Shown here piece after piece: positions 42,856-53,388 of a stretch of DNA of 64,000 nt (positions within the stretch are counted from its first letter, which is position 1; each line of letters opens with the position of its first letter). The position numbers and the translations under genes are program-made. Origin of the DNA: Herbaspirillum sp. (GTDB taxonomy: Bacteria > Pseudomonadota > Gammaproteobacteria > Burkholderiales > Burkholderiaceae_D). Under the pieces are notes generated by a model. That model saw only the letters and a list, made by a program, of their open reading frames with translations, was not told the origin of the DNA and ran no database searches. The stretch lies in NCBI GenBank assembly GCA_028292625.1, contig JAQGLY010000002.1, positions 1 to 64,000 on the forward strand, given 5' to 3'.

Positions 42856-44948
42856 GTCGTGATTTTACCCGACGCGACTTCTCCGCATGTCGACTGTTTT
42901 GGCGATTGCGTTGTGGCTGCTTCCGCCGCTGTCCCGGCGGCGCTGAAAAACGCCTGCACCGCAGCAATCTCGCGCGTACGCTTGAACGGCGGCAGGCTCT
43001 GCCAGATACGCTTGCCGTAGCCCTTGGAAATCAGGCGCGGATCGCAGATCATCAATACGCCGGTATCGCTGCCGTCCCGGATCAGCCGGCCGGCGCCCTG
43101 TTTCAGATTGATGATGGCCTCCGGCAACTGATGATGCATGAAACCGTTGAGCCCCTGCTTTTCCAGTTCGGTGATGCGCGCCGCCAGCACCGGATCGTCA
43201 GGCGGCGAAAACGGCAGTTTGTCGATGATCACCAGCGACAGCGCCTCGCCGCGGACATCGACGCCTTCCCAGAAACTCTGGCTGCCGATCAACACGCCGT
43301 TGCCCGATGCGCGAAAGCGATCCAGCAACTCGTTACGCCCGGCGTCGCCCTGAACGAACAGCGGATAGCGCAGGCCGCGCTGCTCGAATTCGGCGCGTAG
43401 CCGCTCCGCCGCGCGATTGACCGCGCGCAGCGTGGTGCACAGCAGGAAGGTGCGGCCGCCGGCGGCCTCGATGGCGGGCAAGGCGACGTCGATGACGGCG
43501 TCGGTATAGTCGGGCGCATTCGGCTGCGGCAGACCGGTGGGCACGTACAGCAGACCCTGTTCACCGTAATCGAACGGGCTGGGCCAGGATTTCGCGGGCT
43601 CGTTCTCCAGCCCCATGCGCGAAGTGTAATGATGGAAATCGTTTTTGACCGCCAGCGTGGCCGACGTAAAAATCCAGCTGCGCGGCGTCCCCTCGCGCTG
43701 CTTGTTGAAAATCGGCGCGATCGACAGCGGCGTGCGGTGCAGTTGCAGCGAAGAAGAAAACGCTTCCACCCACAGCACCGATTCCGGTTCGTCGACGGCT
43801 TTTTTCTTGTCGTCGGCCTTGCCCCAGGCCTTCAGCCGGCCGGCCAGTTCGATCGCGCGGGTGCGGCATTGCTCGATACTTTCCGCGCGTTCGGCCTGTT
43901 GTTCCAGCGTCAGCAGCATTTCCGCCAGACTGGCGATCAGGGTCTCCAGCGCCGGGAAAAACACGCTGGACGACGCAATCTGATGCACCGCCAGACGCAC
44001 GATATCTTGCGGGAACGCCAGGCGCAAATCGCGCGCGGCGCGCTCCACCGGCGCGACCAGCTTGGCCCAATCGGCGCCATCCCTGGCGTGCGACAGGCCT
44101 TCGGCCAGCACGTCGCGGCACAATTCCAGCACTTGCGAAGTCGATACCGTATCGCCGAAAAACAGGGTCGCGACGTCCGGCAACTGATGCGCTTCGTCGA
44201 AAATGATGGTGTTGGCCGAGGGCAGCAATTCGGCCACGCCGGTGTCCTTCAACGCGACGTCGGCGAAGAACAGATGGTGATTGACCACCACCACGTCCGC
44301 CTGCTGCGCCTCCTTGCGCGCCTTCATCACGAAACAGTCCTGGTAATACTGGCATTCGGCGCCGAAACAGGTGTCGCGGGTGGAGGTCACCAGATTCCAG
44401 ATCGGCGCGGTTTCCGGCACTTGGGTCAACTCGGCCTTGTCACCGGAGGAAGTGGTTTTCATGAAACGCGATATTTCGCGCAGATAGCCGACATCTTCAC
44501 GCGCGGTGAGGCGGCCGTTTTGCAGCGTGCGTTCGAGGTGGAAATGGCAAACGTAATTGGCGCGGCCTTTCAGCAGCGCCACCGACACCGGCGCGTTGAG
44601 CGCCTTGCGCACGGTAGGAATATCGCGCGAATACAACTGATCCTGCAGATTTTTGGTGCCGGTGGAAATGATGGTCTTGCCGCCCCACAACAGCGCCGGC
44701 ACCAGGTAGGCAAAGGTCTTTCCGGTGCCGGTGCCGGCTTCGGCAATCAGCGTGGTCTGGCCGGCGATCGCGCCGGCAATCGCCTTGGCCATCCCGGTTT
44801 GAGCGTGGCGCGGCCGGAAGCCGCCTACCGCGCCGCCCAGCGGGCCGCCGCTGCCGAAGAGTTGGTCGATCTCCTCGTCATGCGGGCCTGCTGGATCGGT
44901 ATTTGGTGTTTCGTCGGTCAAGGTCGCTAACAATCGTTTATTGTCCAA
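42852..44948 (-). CDS. ATP-dependent DNA helicase, DinG/YoaA type
   Basis: 698 residues, superfamily 2 helicase of the XPD-like iron-sulfur group. Walker A is [16 protein letters not shown] (about residues 69-84). The iron-sulfur domain follows with four cysteines ([22 protein letters not shown]), then the DEAH box [12 protein letters not shown]. Motifs V and VI are [16 protein letters not shown] and [15 protein letters not shown]. The length is closer to YoaA than to DinG. It should unwind damaged or R-loop-containing DNA. It is the first gene of the dinG-surE-pcm(-nlpD) run. Confidence 0.93.
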   Translation of the reverse strand: MDNKRLLATLTDETPNTDPAGPHDEEIDQLFGSGGPLGGAVGGFRPRHAQTGMAKAIAGAIAGQTTLIAEAGTGTGKTFAYLVPALLWGGKTIISTGTKNLQDQLYSRDIPTVRKALNAPVSVALLKGRANYVCHFHLERTLQNGRLTAREDVGYLREISRFMKTTSSGDKAELTQVPETAPIWNLVTSTRDTCFGAECQYYQDCFVMKARKEAQQADVVVVNHHLFFADVALKDTGVAELLPSANTIIFDEAHQLPDVATLFFGDTVSTSQVLELCRDVLAEGLSHARDGADWAKLVAPVERAARDLRLAFPQDIVRLAVHQIASSSVFFPALETLIASLAEMLLTLEQQAERAESIEQCRTRAIELAGRLKAWGKADDKKKAVDEPESVLWVEAFSSSLQLHRTPLSIAPIFNKQREGTPRSWIFTSATLAVKNDFHHYTSRMGLENEPAKSWPSPFDYGEQGLLYVPTGLPQPNAPDYTDAVIDVALPAIEAAGGRTFLLCTTLRAVNRAAERLRAEFEQRGLRYPLFVQGDAGRNELLDRFRASGNGVLIGSQSFWEGVDVRGEALSLVIIDKLPFSPPDDPVLAARITELEKQGLNGFMHHQLPEAIINLKQGAGRLIRDGSDTGVLMICDPRLISKGYGKRIWQSLPPFKRTREIAAVQAFFSAAGTAAEAATTQSPKQSTCGEVASGKITT

Positions 44949-45010
44949 GGCTGCAATCGGCGGAGCCTATGGAGCCGAAGCGGCCAAAGAGCAACTCCGC
45001 AAGCGCAGTT

Positions 45011-45217
45011 TCAGGCGGGAATATCGGGCACGAGTTGCATTTTAAGCAACATAATATGGTCTTTCAGTTGCAGTTTGCGTTTTTTCAGACGTCGCAATTG
45101 CAATTCTTCGTGATTCAGATCGCGCGTCAGCAAATCGATCACCGTATCGAGGTCGCGGTGTTCGACTTCCAGCTCGATGATGCGGCGCTGAATCTCTTCC
45201 TTTTGCGTAATCGTCAT
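45011..45217 (-). CDS. YdcH family protein (DUF465)
   Basis: 68 residues, almost entirely helical and charged: TITQKEEIQRRIIELEVEHRDLDTVIDLLTRD with the LEVEHRDLD core of DUF465, then LQLRRLKKRKLQLKDHIMLL. It should form a small antiparallel coiled-coil hairpin. The function of the family is unknown; small size and high expression are typical. It lies 62 bases upstream of the helicase gene on the same strand. Confidence 0.88.
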   Translation of the reverse strand: MTITQKEEIQRRIIELEVEHRDLDTVIDLLTRDLNHEELQLRRLKKRKLQLKDHIMLLKMQLVPDIPA

Positions 45218-45377
45218 TGCAGAACTTTATTGAAAAAACCATGGCGGAGGATCGCCCGAAAGTCCGTGGCGCAAAGCAGTAGTTTAATCCAAACCGCTGC
45301 ATATTCTGACTAATCGGTCTGCTTTTGTTAAATATCGGCGGCCCGCGCCGCAGCGCAACCCGCCGGCGTTTTTGCGG

Positions 45378-46199
45378 TTATTTTTGCGGCGCAGCACTCT
45401 CGGCGGGCCGGGTGGCCGGCGGCGGTGCGGCAGCTGGCGGCTGGGCTGCCGCCGCCGCCTTCGCGGCTTTCTTGTCGGCGACCTCCTTTTGGCGCGCTGC
45501 CGCGTCTTTCACTTTTTTGTCGTGAGCCGCGACATTGGCGGCATGATTCTTGGCGACTGCCTCCTGCCGCGCACGCGCTTCCCGCACCTTTTGCTCATGT
45601 TCGGCGATCCGCTGGTCCGGCGACGTCGCCGGCACCTTCGCCCTGGCGTCAGCCTCGGCGGTACGGCGCGCGCTTTCCTCTACCTTGCTCGCATTTTGAA
45701 GGGCGTTCTGCCTTTGCTCTTCAGCGCGTCGCGGCGCATCGGCCAGATCCTTGGCGCGCTGGTCGGCCAGCGCCGCATCGCGCTCGTCTGCGCGCACCTG
45801 ACGCAGGGTGGTTTTAGCCTCGACCTCGATGGATTTGATCTTTTTCGATTGGTCGCGATGCGCGCCATTGACTTTTTCCAGGCACGATGAAACGAAGAAT
45901 TTGCCGTAGCAAATGCGCTGTTGCCGGATCAGTTCGACATCGATGCGTGCGCGTTCCTTCGACGCGGCGTCCAACGCCGCATTCGCGCCGTCCACCGTGC
46001 GAATGGTGCCGGCCGGATACTGTTCGGTCAGCGCGACCATGCCGTCGCGACTGCTGACAGCGGCGCCGGCATCGACGTGGTCGGCGGCGCCGGCGGCTTT
46101 ATCCTGCGCCGAGGCGGACGGCATCCACCCCAGCGCCATCAGGCCCAGCAGCGCCGGCGTCATCCAGCGGCGCGTTAACTTCAGATCAACATTCACCAT
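45378..46199 (-). CDS. Exported Ala/Lys-rich coiled-coil protein, unknown
   Basis: 273 residues from the ATG at 46199; a TTG nine bases earlier is a less likely start. A signal peptide (LTRRWMTPALLGLMALGWMPSASA) precedes the mature protein. A short conserved-looking region with two cysteines (RQQRICYGKFFVSSCLEKVN, about residues 93-112) is followed by a long, highly charged helix (about 115-245: ADERDAALADQRAKDLADAPRR, EHEQKVREARARQEAVAK) and an Ala/Pro-rich tail. No family is recognised. The CYGKF-SSCLE pair could form a periplasmic disulfide. Betaproteobacterial genomes carry similar proteins near zapE and lpdA (inference). Confidence 0.7.
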   Translation of the reverse strand: MVNVDLKLTRRWMTPALLGLMALGWMPSASAQDKAAGAADHVDAGAAVSSRDGMVALTEQYPAGTIRTVDGANAALDAASKERARIDVELIRQQRICYGKFFVSSCLEKVNGAHRDQSKKIKSIEVEAKTTLRQVRADERDAALADQRAKDLADAPRRAEEQRQNALQNASKVEESARRTAEADARAKVPATSPDQRIAEHEQKVREARARQEAVAKNHAANVAAHDKKVKDAAARQKEVADKKAAKAAAAAQPPAAAPPPATRPAESAAPQK

Positions 46200-46245
46200 C
46201 TCATCCAATTCATTGTCTCGTCCATCTCATCGACCATGCGCGATT

Positions 46246-47343
46246 TCAGGTGATGGCGTCGACGCCATTGCGCCGATCCGCATCCATATATTCGCGCGAT
46301 TGCATTTCTATGATACGTGAAACGGTACGATGAAACTCATTTGCCAGCGTCCCCTCGGTATACAAAGCTTCCGGCGCCACCTCGGCCGACATGATCAGCT
46401 TGATTTTGTGATCGTAAAACACATCGACCAGCCAGGTAAAACGGCGCGCCTCGGACGACATCGCCACCGACATGCGCGGAATGCCGGACAATACCACGGT
46501 CTTGAAACGGCTCGCAATTTCCAGATAATCGTTTTGCGAACGCGGACCGCCGCACAGCGTGGCGAAATCGAACCAGATGACGCTGCCGGCGCGGCGCAGC
46601 GCGCGTATCTCACGCATTTCGATGCGCACCCGCGGATCTTCATCGGCGGTTTCCGCCACGCTGGCATAGGCATCGCGCAGCGCATGATCGGTCGCGGCGT
46701 TGAGCGGCGTGTGGTAAATCTTCACCTGCTCCATCGCACGCTTGCGATAATCGATGCCGGAATCGATATTCATGACGTCCATCTTGTCTTTGAGCAACTG
46801 GATGGTCGGCAGCATGCGGTCGCGATGCAGTCCCTCCGGATACAGCAGGTCCGGATCGTAATTGGAAGTCATGATGAACGACACGCCGTTATCGAACAGG
46901 ACTTTCAGCAGATTGTAGAGAATCATCGCGTCGGCAATATCCGATACGTGAAATTCGTCGAAGCAGATCAGCCGGTATTTTTTGGCGATCCTGCGCGCCA
47001 CGTCATCCAGCGGATTCGCGACGCCTTTGAGCTCGTCCAGTTCGCGATGCACCGCGCGCATGAATTCATGGAAATGCACCCGCGTCTTGCGCACCAGCGG
47101 CACCACGGAATAAAAACTGTCCATCAAAAACGACTTGCCGCGTCCGACGCCGCCCCACATATAGACGCCGCGCGGCACGTCGGGACGCAATACCAGGCGT
47201 TTGAACGAATTCGAGCGCTGCGCCTTGTAGGCCACCCATTCCTCGTATGAGCGCTGCAGGCGGTCGATCGCCTTCAGTTGCGCCTCATCGGGCCGATATC
47301 CGCGTTCGGCCAGCGCATGCTCATAAAACTGGCGGACATCCAT
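46246..47343 (-). CDS. zapE: Cell division protein ZapE (AFG1-like ATPase)
   Basis: 365 residues from the ATG at 47343 (MDVRQFYEHALAERGYRPD). A TTG nine bases earlier has GGAGGG seven bases before it and is an equally good candidate; the frame further back opens with a TTG only. Walker A is WGGVGRGKSFLMDSF and Walker B LICFDEFHVSDIADAM, with sensor FIMTSNYDPDLLYPEG. ZapE is an ATPase that acts on the FtsZ ring in E. coli. It follows lpdA, but a strong terminator separates it from the odh operon. Confidence 0.95.
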   Translation of the reverse strand: MDVRQFYEHALAERGYRPDEAQLKAIDRLQRSYEEWVAYKAQRSNSFKRLVLRPDVPRGVYMWGGVGRGKSFLMDSFYSVVPLVRKTRVHFHEFMRAVHRELDELKGVANPLDDVARRIAKKYRLICFDEFHVSDIADAMILYNLLKVLFDNGVSFIMTSNYDPDLLYPEGLHRDRMLPTIQLLKDKMDVMNIDSGIDYRKRAMEQVKIYHTPLNAATDHALRDAYASVAETADEDPRVRIEMREIRALRRAGSVIWFDFATLCGGPRSQNDYLEIASRFKTVVLSGIPRMSVAMSSEARRFTWLVDVFYDHKIKLIMSAEVAPEALYTEGTLANEFHRTVSRIIEMQSREYMDADRRNGVDAIT

Positions 47344-47387
47344 CTTGGTCAAATCGTTTCCCTCCGCCGCAACCGTTGCGGCGCTTG

Positions 47388-47423
47388 CCTGCAAAAACAA
47401 AACGGGCGGGCCTATGCCCGCCC
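47388..47423 (-). terminator. Intrinsic terminator after lpdA
   Basis: GGGCGGGC (47404-47411), loop CTAT, GCCCGCCC (47416-47423); on the minus strand GTTTTGTTTTTG follows. It lies 28 bases beyond the lpdA stop and marks the end of the odhA-odhB-lpdA operon. Confidence 0.88.
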
Positions 47424-47451
47424 AGCCATTCCTACTTCAAGGAGCCGCGCA

Positions 47452-48879
47452 TCAGAAATTCAATGCGCGCTTGTCGACCGCCAACGCAGCTTCCTTGGTG
47501 GCTTCCGACAACGAAGGGTGCGCATGGCAGATGCGCGCGATGTCTTCCGACGACGCGCGGAATTCCATCGCCATCACGGACTCCGCGATCAGCTCCGACG
47601 CCATCGGTCCGATGATATGCACGCCGAGAATTTCATCGGTCTTGGCATCGGCCAGCACCTTGACCATGCCGGTGGTATCGCCCAGCGCACGGGCGCGGCC
47701 ATTCGCCAGGAACGGGAACGTGCCGGCCTTGTAGGCGATGCCTTCGGCCTTCAATTGCTGCTCGGTCTTGCCGACTTGCGCGATTTCAGGCGAGGTGTAA
47801 ATCACCGAAGGGATGGTGTTGAAATTGACATGGCCGTGCTGGCCGGCGATGCGCTCGGCAACGGCAACGCCTTCTTCTTCCGCCTTGTGCGCCAGCATCG
47901 GGCCGCGCACCACGTCGCCGATCGCCCAGACATTGGGCAGATTGGTTTTGCAATCGCCGTCGACTGCGATGAAGCCCCGCTCGTCCAGCTTCAGGCCGAC
48001 GCCTTCGGCATTCAGGCCGGTGGTATTCGGAAGACGGCCGATCGAGACGATCAGTTTGTCGAAAACCGCTTTCTGCGCCGCGCCCGATGCGTCCGTATAG
48101 TTGACGGTCACGTCTTTCTTGCCCAGTGCGACATCGCCGATCTTGACGCCCAATGCGATTTTCAGGCCTTGCTTGGCCAGTTGCTTTTGCGCTTCCTTGG
48201 CGATCTGTTCATCGACCATGCCGAGGAAAGTCGGCAAGCCTTCCAGCACGGTGACATCCGAGCCCAGGCGGCGCCAGACGCTGCCCATTTCCAGGCCGAT
48301 CACGCCGGCGCCGATAATGCCCAGCTTTTTGGGCACTTCCGGAATCGCCAGGGCGCCGGCGTTCGACAGGATCATTTCTTCGTCGAAGGCCGCGCCGGGC
48401 AATGCGCGCGCGTTGGAGCCGGTGGCGACGATCACGTGTTTGGCGGTGATCGCTTCTTCGGCCGCGCCGGCCACTTTGATTTCATAGGCGCCGTCGGCCG
48501 CCTTGGCGAACGATCCGCGGCCGTGAAAGAAGGTGACCTTGTTCTTTTTAAACAGGTACTGCACGCCTTCGTTGTTCTGCTTGACGACCGTGTCCTTGCG
48601 CCCCAGCATTTGCGGCAGGTTCAGGCTCAGGCCCTTGACGTCGATGCCGTGATCGACGAATGCGTGGCCGGCGTGCTCGAAGTGTTCGGACGACTGCAGC
48701 AGCGCTTTTGAAGGGATGCAGCCGACATTGGTGCAGGTGCCGCCCAGCGCGGGACCGCCCTTGTCGTTTTTCCACTCGTCGATGCAAGCGGTGTTGAAGC
48801 CCAATTGGGCCGCGCGGATCGCGGCGACATATCCGCCGGGACCGCCGCCGATGACCACCACATCAAAGTTCTTGCTCAT
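47452..48879 (-). CDS. lpdA: Dihydrolipoyl dehydrogenase (E3)
   Basis: 475 residues, FAD enzyme that reoxidises the lipoyl arm of 2-oxoacid dehydrogenases with NAD+. FAD site [18 protein letters not shown], redox disulfide C49-C54 in [19 protein letters not shown] site [17 protein letters not shown], and the interface motif [11 protein letters not shown] with the catalytic histidine near the C-terminus. Placed after odhA and odhB, it is the E3 of the 2-oxoglutarate complex. An internal hairpin separates it from odhB. The C-terminus (DKRALNF) is standard. Confidence 0.97.
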   Translation of the reverse strand: MSKNFDVVVIGGGPGGYVAAIRAAQLGFNTACIDEWKNDKGGPALGGTCTNVGCIPSKALLQSSEHFEHAGHAFVDHGIDVKGLSLNLPQMLGRKDTVVKQNNEGVQYLFKKNKVTFFHGRGSFAKAADGAYEIKVAGAAEEAITAKHVIVATGSNARALPGAAFDEEMILSNAGALAIPEVPKKLGIIGAGVIGLEMGSVWRRLGSDVTVLEGLPTFLGMVDEQIAKEAQKQLAKQGLKIALGVKIGDVALGKKDVTVNYTDASGAAQKAVFDKLIVSIGRLPNTTGLNAEGVGLKLDERGFIAVDGDCKTNLPNVWAIGDVVRGPMLAHKAEEEGVAVAERIAGQHGHVNFNTIPSVIYTSPEIAQVGKTEQQLKAEGIAYKAGTFPFLANGRARALGDTTGMVKVLADAKTDEILGVHIIGPMASELIAESVMAMEFRASSEDIARICHAHPSLSEATKEAALAVDKRALNF

Positions 48880-48928
48880 GGTTATTCCTTAATTTTTTAC
48901 TTGCACGCGCATAGTTCATGTCTGAATG

Positions 48929-48975
48929 AAAAACGCAGAGGAAGGAGAGGCTATCGTTTCTCCATTTCCTCTGCG
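48929..48975 (-). terminator. Intra-operonic terminator between odhB and lpdA
   Basis: CGCAGAGGAA (48934-48943) pairs with TTCCTCTGCG (48966-48975) around an inner GGAGA/TCTCC stem. On the minus strand GTTTTTCATTC follows. It sits in the 129-base gap before lpdA and is well placed to reduce E3 relative to E1 and E2. Confidence 0.75.
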
Positions 48976-49008
48976 CCTATGCTTATCTCACTGATGGCTG
49001 GCCGAGGA

Positions 49009-50253
49009 TTACAGGTCCAGCAACAGACGGGCCGGATCTTCCAGCGCGTCCTTCATCGCCACCAGGCTCAACACCGCTTCGCGGCCGTCGATGATGCGAT
49101 GGTCGTACGACAACGCGAAATAGTTCATCGGGCGGATCACGATCTGGCCGTTTTCGACCACGGCGCGATCCTTGGTGGCGTGAATGCCGAGGATGGCCGA
49201 TTGCGGCGGGTTGATGATCGGTGTCGACAGCATCGAACCGAAGGTGCCGCCGTTCGACACGGTGAACGTGCCGCCGGTCATTTCTTCCAGCGACAGCTTG
49301 CCGTCGCGCGCCTTGACGCCGTATTCGCCGATTTTCTTTTCGATGTCGGCGATCGTCATTTGATCCGCGTCACGCAGCACCGGCACCACCAGGCCGCGCG
49401 GCGAGCCGACGGCCACGCCGATGTCGAAATAACCGTGATACACGATGTCATTGCCGTCCACCGATGCATTGACGATAGGGTATTTCTTCAGCGCGGCAAC
49501 CACGGCCTTGACGAAGAACGACATGAAACCCAGTTTCACACCGTGTTCTTTTTCGAATCTGTCCTTGTACTTGTTGCGCAGATCGATGACCGGCTGCATG
49601 TTGACTTCATTGAATGTCGTCAAAATGGCGTTGGTCGATTGCGATTGCACCAGACGCTCGGCCACGCGTGCGCGCAGGCGGCTCATCGGAACGCGTTCTT
49701 CCGGACGCGCGCCCTGCTGCGGCGCGGCGGCCGGAGCGGCAACCTGCTGCAGCGCCGGCTTGGCCGGCTGGGCGGCAGCCGGTGCGCTCAATGCGCTCAG
49801 CACGTCGCCTTTGATCACACGGCCGTCTTTTCCGGTGCCGCCGACCTGGGCGGTGGTCATGTTGTTGTCGGCCAATATCTTGGCGGCGGCAGGCATCGCG
49901 ATCGCGCCGGTGGGCGTGGCCAGTTCGGGCGCGGCTTTCGGCGTCGGCGCGTTGGTGCTTGGTTGTTGCACCGGCAGCGCAGTCACTTCCAGCGGGCTGA
50001 TCTTGGCCGAGGCGTCTGTGTCGATCAGCGCGATCACTTGTTCCGCCACAACGGTGGATCCGTCCGGCGCGATGATCTGCGTGATGATGCCGGCCTGCGG
50101 CGCAGGCAATTCCAATACCACTTTGTCGGTTTCGACATCGATCAGGTTTTCGTCGCGTGCAACAGGCTCGCCTACTTTTTTATGCCATTGCAACAGTGTG
50201 GCTTCTGCAACCGATTCCGACAACTGCGGAACCTTCACTTCGATAATTGCCAT
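49009..50253 (-). CDS. odhB: 2-oxoglutarate dehydrogenase E2 (dihydrolipoyl succinyltransferase)
   Basis: 414 residues. One lipoyl domain (about 1-78) with the lipoylated K44 in [12 protein letters not shown]; an Ala/Pro linker; a peripheral subunit-binding domain (about 115-155, [28 protein letters not shown]); a second linker; and the catalytic domain with [17 protein letters not shown] and [15 protein letters not shown], whose His and Asp are the active site. It moves succinyl from the lipoyl arm to CoA. It follows odhA by 128 bases and precedes lpdA. Confidence 0.97.
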   Translation of the reverse strand: MAIIEVKVPQLSESVAEATLLQWHKKVGEPVARDENLIDVETDKVVLELPAPQAGIITQIIAPDGSTVVAEQVIALIDTDASAKISPLEVTALPVQQPSTNAPTPKAAPELATPTGAIAMPAAAKILADNNMTTAQVGGTGKDGRVIKGDVLSALSAPAAAQPAKPALQQVAAPAAAPQQGARPEERVPMSRLRARVAERLVQSQSTNAILTTFNEVNMQPVIDLRNKYKDRFEKEHGVKLGFMSFFVKAVVAALKKYPIVNASVDGNDIVYHGYFDIGVAVGSPRGLVVPVLRDADQMTIADIEKKIGEYGVKARDGKLSLEEMTGGTFTVSNGGTFGSMLSTPIINPPQSAILGIHATKDRAVVENGQIVIRPMNYFALSYDHRIIDGREAVLSLVAMKDALEDPARLLLDL

Positions 50254-50381
50254 AAAACTCTCCGTTTCGGGTTATTCGTGAAATGCGCTTCCGCCCTCGC
50301 GGGAGCGCTATATGTAAGGTCGATTTATGAGTCTGGACGAGGATCGACGCGATCCGAAAAAATGGACCGGTCGATGCTTGA

Positions 50382-53246
50382 TTATTTAGTCAGCACAAAG
50401 CCTTTGAGTTTCGAAAACGCTGTGTCGAGCAGCGCCTTTTGCTGCGCGTAGTGCTTGTCGTAATAACCGACGGCAGGAGATGCGCTGGCAGGACGTCCGG
50501 CATACGCCAGTTTCTGTCCTTCGGACAGATTTTCAAAAATATTGTGCTGGATTTGCAGCCATGCGCCCTGATTTTGCGGCTCATCCTGCGCCCAGATCAA
50601 TTCATTGAAATTCGGGAAACGCTTGAGCGCCGTTGCGAATGCCTTGTGCGGGAACGGATACAACTGTTCCAGACGAATGATCGCGGTATCGCTCTGACCG
50701 CGCTCTTTACGCGCATTGACCAGATCGTAATAAACCTTGCCGGAGCAAGCCACGATACGCTTGACCTTCTTCACGTCGATCTTGTCGTCCACCTCGTCGA
50801 TGACGGTCTGGAACGAGCCCTTGGACAGTTCGCTCAATGGCGATCCCGCATCCTTGTTACGCAGCAACGACTTCGGCGTCATGATGATCAGCGGCTTGCG
50901 GAACAGGCGAATCATCTGACGACGCAGCAGATGGAAAATCTGCGCAGCGGTGGTCGGTTGCACCACTTGCATATTGTTATCCGCGCACAATTGCAGGAAG
51001 CGTTCCAGACGCGCCGACGAGTGCTCCGGACCCTGCCCTTCATAACCGTGCGGCAGCATCAGAGTCAGTCCCGATGCGCGACCCCATTTCACTTCGCCGG
51101 AGCTGATGAACTGGTCGATCACGACTTGCGCGCCGTTGGCGAAATCGCCGAACTGCGCTTCCCAGATGGTCAGCGTATTCGGTTCGGCGGTCGAATAACC
51201 GTATTCGAAGCCGAGCACCGCTTCTTCGGAAAGCACGGAGTCGATGACGGTGAACGGCGCCTGGTTGTCGGCCACATTTTCCAGCGGCACATAAGTGCCC
51301 GCGTCCCAGCGCTCGCGGTTTTGATCGTGCAGCACGGCGTGACGATGCACGAACGTGCCGCGGCCGGCGTCCTGGCCGGTCAGACGCACGCCATAACCGG
51401 AACTCACCAGCGAGGCGTAAGCCAGATGCTCGCCCATGCCCCAGTCCAGATTCATTTCGCCGGCGCCCATGGCCGCGCGGTCTTTCAGCACCTTCTCGAC
51501 CAATGTATGCGGTTTGAAGCCCTGAGGAACGACCGTGATGCGAGCGGCCATGCGTTTGAGTTCCGTCAGCGGCACCGAGGTGTCGGCGGCGTCGGTCCAT
51601 TTGCGGTTGAGGAAGGGCATCCAGTCGACCGCGTACTTGCTCTTGAAATTCGACAGCACCGGATCGACCGCAAGATTGCCGGCATCCATCGCGCTGCGGT
51701 AATCGGTGACCATCTTGTCGCCACCGTCTTCCGGCAGCACCTTCTGCACTATCAGCTTGTCGGCGTACAGTTTGCGCGTGCCGGGATGCTGGCCGATCTT
51801 CTTGTACATCAGCGGCTGTGTCAGCGCAGGCGTGTCCTGTTCGTTATGCCCCAGTTTGCGGAAGCAGATGATGTCGACCACGATGTCTTTTTTGAACTCG
51901 ACGCGATAGTCGAGCGCGATTTGCGTGGCGAATACCACCGCCTCCGGATCGTCGGCATTGACGTGCAGTACCGGCGCTTCGATCATCTTGACCACGTCCG
52001 AGCAATACAGGGTCGAGCGCGTGTCGCGCGGATCGGAAGTGGTGAAGCCGATCTGGTTGTTGATCACGATATGCAGCGTGCCGCCGGTGCCGTAACCGCG
52101 GGTTTGGGCCAGATTCAACGTTTCCATCACCACGCCCTGGCCGGCGAACGCGGCATCGCCGTGCACCAGGATAGGCAGCACTTGCTGGCCGTCCTTGTCG
52201 CCGCGGCGCTCCATGCGCGCCTTGACCGAACCTTCGACCACCGGGTTGACGATTTCCAGATGCGACGGGTTGAACGCCAGCGACAGATGAATCGGGCCGC
52301 CCGGGGTGCTGATGTCGGAAGAAAAGCCCTTGTGGTATTTGACGTCGCCGGCCGGCAGATCGTCCTCGTGCTTGCCTTCGAATTCGGCGAACAGCTCCTG
52401 CGGCGTCTTGCCGAGAATATTGACCAGCACGTTGAGGCGGCCCCGATGGGCCATGCCGATCACGATTTCCTGCACGCCTTTTTCGCCGGCGCGCTGAATG
52501 GTTTCATCCAGCGATGCGATGAAGCTTTCGCCGCCTTCCAGCGAGAAACGCTTCTGACCGACATACCGGGTATGCAGATAGCGCTCCAAACCTTCGGCCG
52601 CGGTCAAGCGGTCGAGAATGTGTTTTTTCTTGTCGGAAGAGAAATTGGGGGCGGCGCGGGTCGATTCGAGGCGCTCTTGAATCCAGCGCACTTCGCTCGG
52701 ATCGCTGACGTACATGAATTCGGCCCCGATCGAACGGGTGTAGGTATCGCGCAGCGCTTGCAGCAGGTCGCGCAGCTTGGCGGTTTCGCCGCCGAAATAG
52801 GTATTGCTGATGTTGAAAACGATGTCCATGTCGGCATCGCTGAAGCCGTAGAAGCTAGGCTCGAGTTCGGGAATGCTTGGACGTTCCTGGCGCTGCAGCG
52901 GATCCAGGTTGGCGAAACGCGAACCCAGTTCGCGGTAATTGGCGATCAGTTGCGTGACGGCGACGCGCTTGCGGCCCATTTCGGCGTCGACCGAGGCGAC
53001 CACAGTGCGGATCGGACCTTGCTTGGCGCGCTCGGCGAACGAGGCGATAACCGGCGCGTGCGCGACATCGGGCTTGTCCGAGCCGTCGACCGCGGGCACG
53101 TGCTGCACGGCGTCGAAATAGGCGCGCCAGCTATCGGAAACAGAACCGGGATTATTGAGATAGGCCTCGTACAGTTCTTCGATGTACGGAGCGTTCCCAC
53201 CGAAGAGATAGGAACTGGAATTATATTGCTCGTATAACTGCGTCAT
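50382..53246 (-). CDS. odhA: 2-oxoglutarate dehydrogenase E1
   Basis: 954 residues, the full E1 length. The N-terminal SucA helix (YEQYNSSSYLFGGNAPYIEELYEAYLNNPGSV) binds E2. Thiamine-diphosphate motifs are GMAHRGRLNVLVNILGK, GDAAFAGQGVVMETLNLAQT and the family signature GHNEQDTPALTQPLMYKKI. The transketolase-like C-terminal part has LTGQDAGRGTFVHRHAVL and LPHGYEGQGPEHSSARLERF. It decarboxylates 2-oxoglutarate in the TCA cycle. A 135-base leader with stable hairpins lies in front of it. Confidence 0.98.
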   Translation of the reverse strand: MTQLYEQYNSSSYLFGGNAPYIEELYEAYLNNPGSVSDSWRAYFDAVQHVPAVDGSDKPDVAHAPVIASFAERAKQGPIRTVVASVDAEMGRKRVAVTQLIANYRELGSRFANLDPLQRQERPSIPELEPSFYGFSDADMDIVFNISNTYFGGETAKLRDLLQALRDTYTRSIGAEFMYVSDPSEVRWIQERLESTRAAPNFSSDKKKHILDRLTAAEGLERYLHTRYVGQKRFSLEGGESFIASLDETIQRAGEKGVQEIVIGMAHRGRLNVLVNILGKTPQELFAEFEGKHEDDLPAGDVKYHKGFSSDISTPGGPIHLSLAFNPSHLEIVNPVVEGSVKARMERRGDKDGQQVLPILVHGDAAFAGQGVVMETLNLAQTRGYGTGGTLHIVINNQIGFTTSDPRDTRSTLYCSDVVKMIEAPVLHVNADDPEAVVFATQIALDYRVEFKKDIVVDIICFRKLGHNEQDTPALTQPLMYKKIGQHPGTRKLYADKLIVQKVLPEDGGDKMVTDYRSAMDAGNLAVDPVLSNFKSKYAVDWMPFLNRKWTDAADTSVPLTELKRMAARITVVPQGFKPHTLVEKVLKDRAAMGAGEMNLDWGMGEHLAYASLVSSGYGVRLTGQDAGRGTFVHRHAVLHDQNRERWDAGTYVPLENVADNQAPFTVIDSVLSEEAVLGFEYGYSTAEPNTLTIWEAQFGDFANGAQVVIDQFISSGEVKWGRASGLTLMLPHGYEGQGPEHSSARLERFLQLCADNNMQVVQPTTAAQIFHLLRRQMIRLFRKPLIIMTPKSLLRNKDAGSPLSELSKGSFQTVIDEVDDKIDVKKVKRIVACSGKVYYDLVNARKERGQSDTAIIRLEQLYPFPHKAFATALKRFPNFNELIWAQDEPQNQGAWLQIQHNIFENLSEGQKLAYAGRPASASPAVGYYDKHYAQQKALLDTAFSKLKGFVLTK

Positions 53247-53382
53247 TTTTGCTCACCTGTCTTCGCGTTTCGCGAGATTAGCGGGTTAATCTAACCTTCC
53301 GCGACACGGCCTGACCGGTTAGCGGATTGCACATCAAGTTGTGGGGAAGGCCCAATTGCCTCGGGAAATGAACCTGAGACAA
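53247..53382 (-). ncRNA. Structured leader of odhA, candidate sucA RNA motif
   Basis: Between a TATAAT at 53394-53389 and the odhA ATG lie two tight hairpins on the minus strand: GGTTA-GAT-TAACC and TCGCG-AAA-CGCGA, the second ending about 12 bases before the ribosome-binding site (AGGTGAG). A conserved cis-acting element called the sucA RNA motif is known upstream of sucA in Burkholderiales; position and organism fit, but I could not compare with the covariance model. Confidence 0.45.
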
Positions 53383-53388
53383 GACCGA

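Noticed and set aside
50254-50381. Hairpins between odhA and odhB as a terminator
   Set aside because: GCGCTTCCGC/GCGGGAGCGC and GGATCG/CGATCC can form, but neither is followed by a T-run on the minus strand.
50439-53237. A 932-residue open frame antisense to odhA
   Set aside because: It mirrors odhA on the other strand; the odhA protein is unmistakable and the composition of the antisense product is shadow-like.
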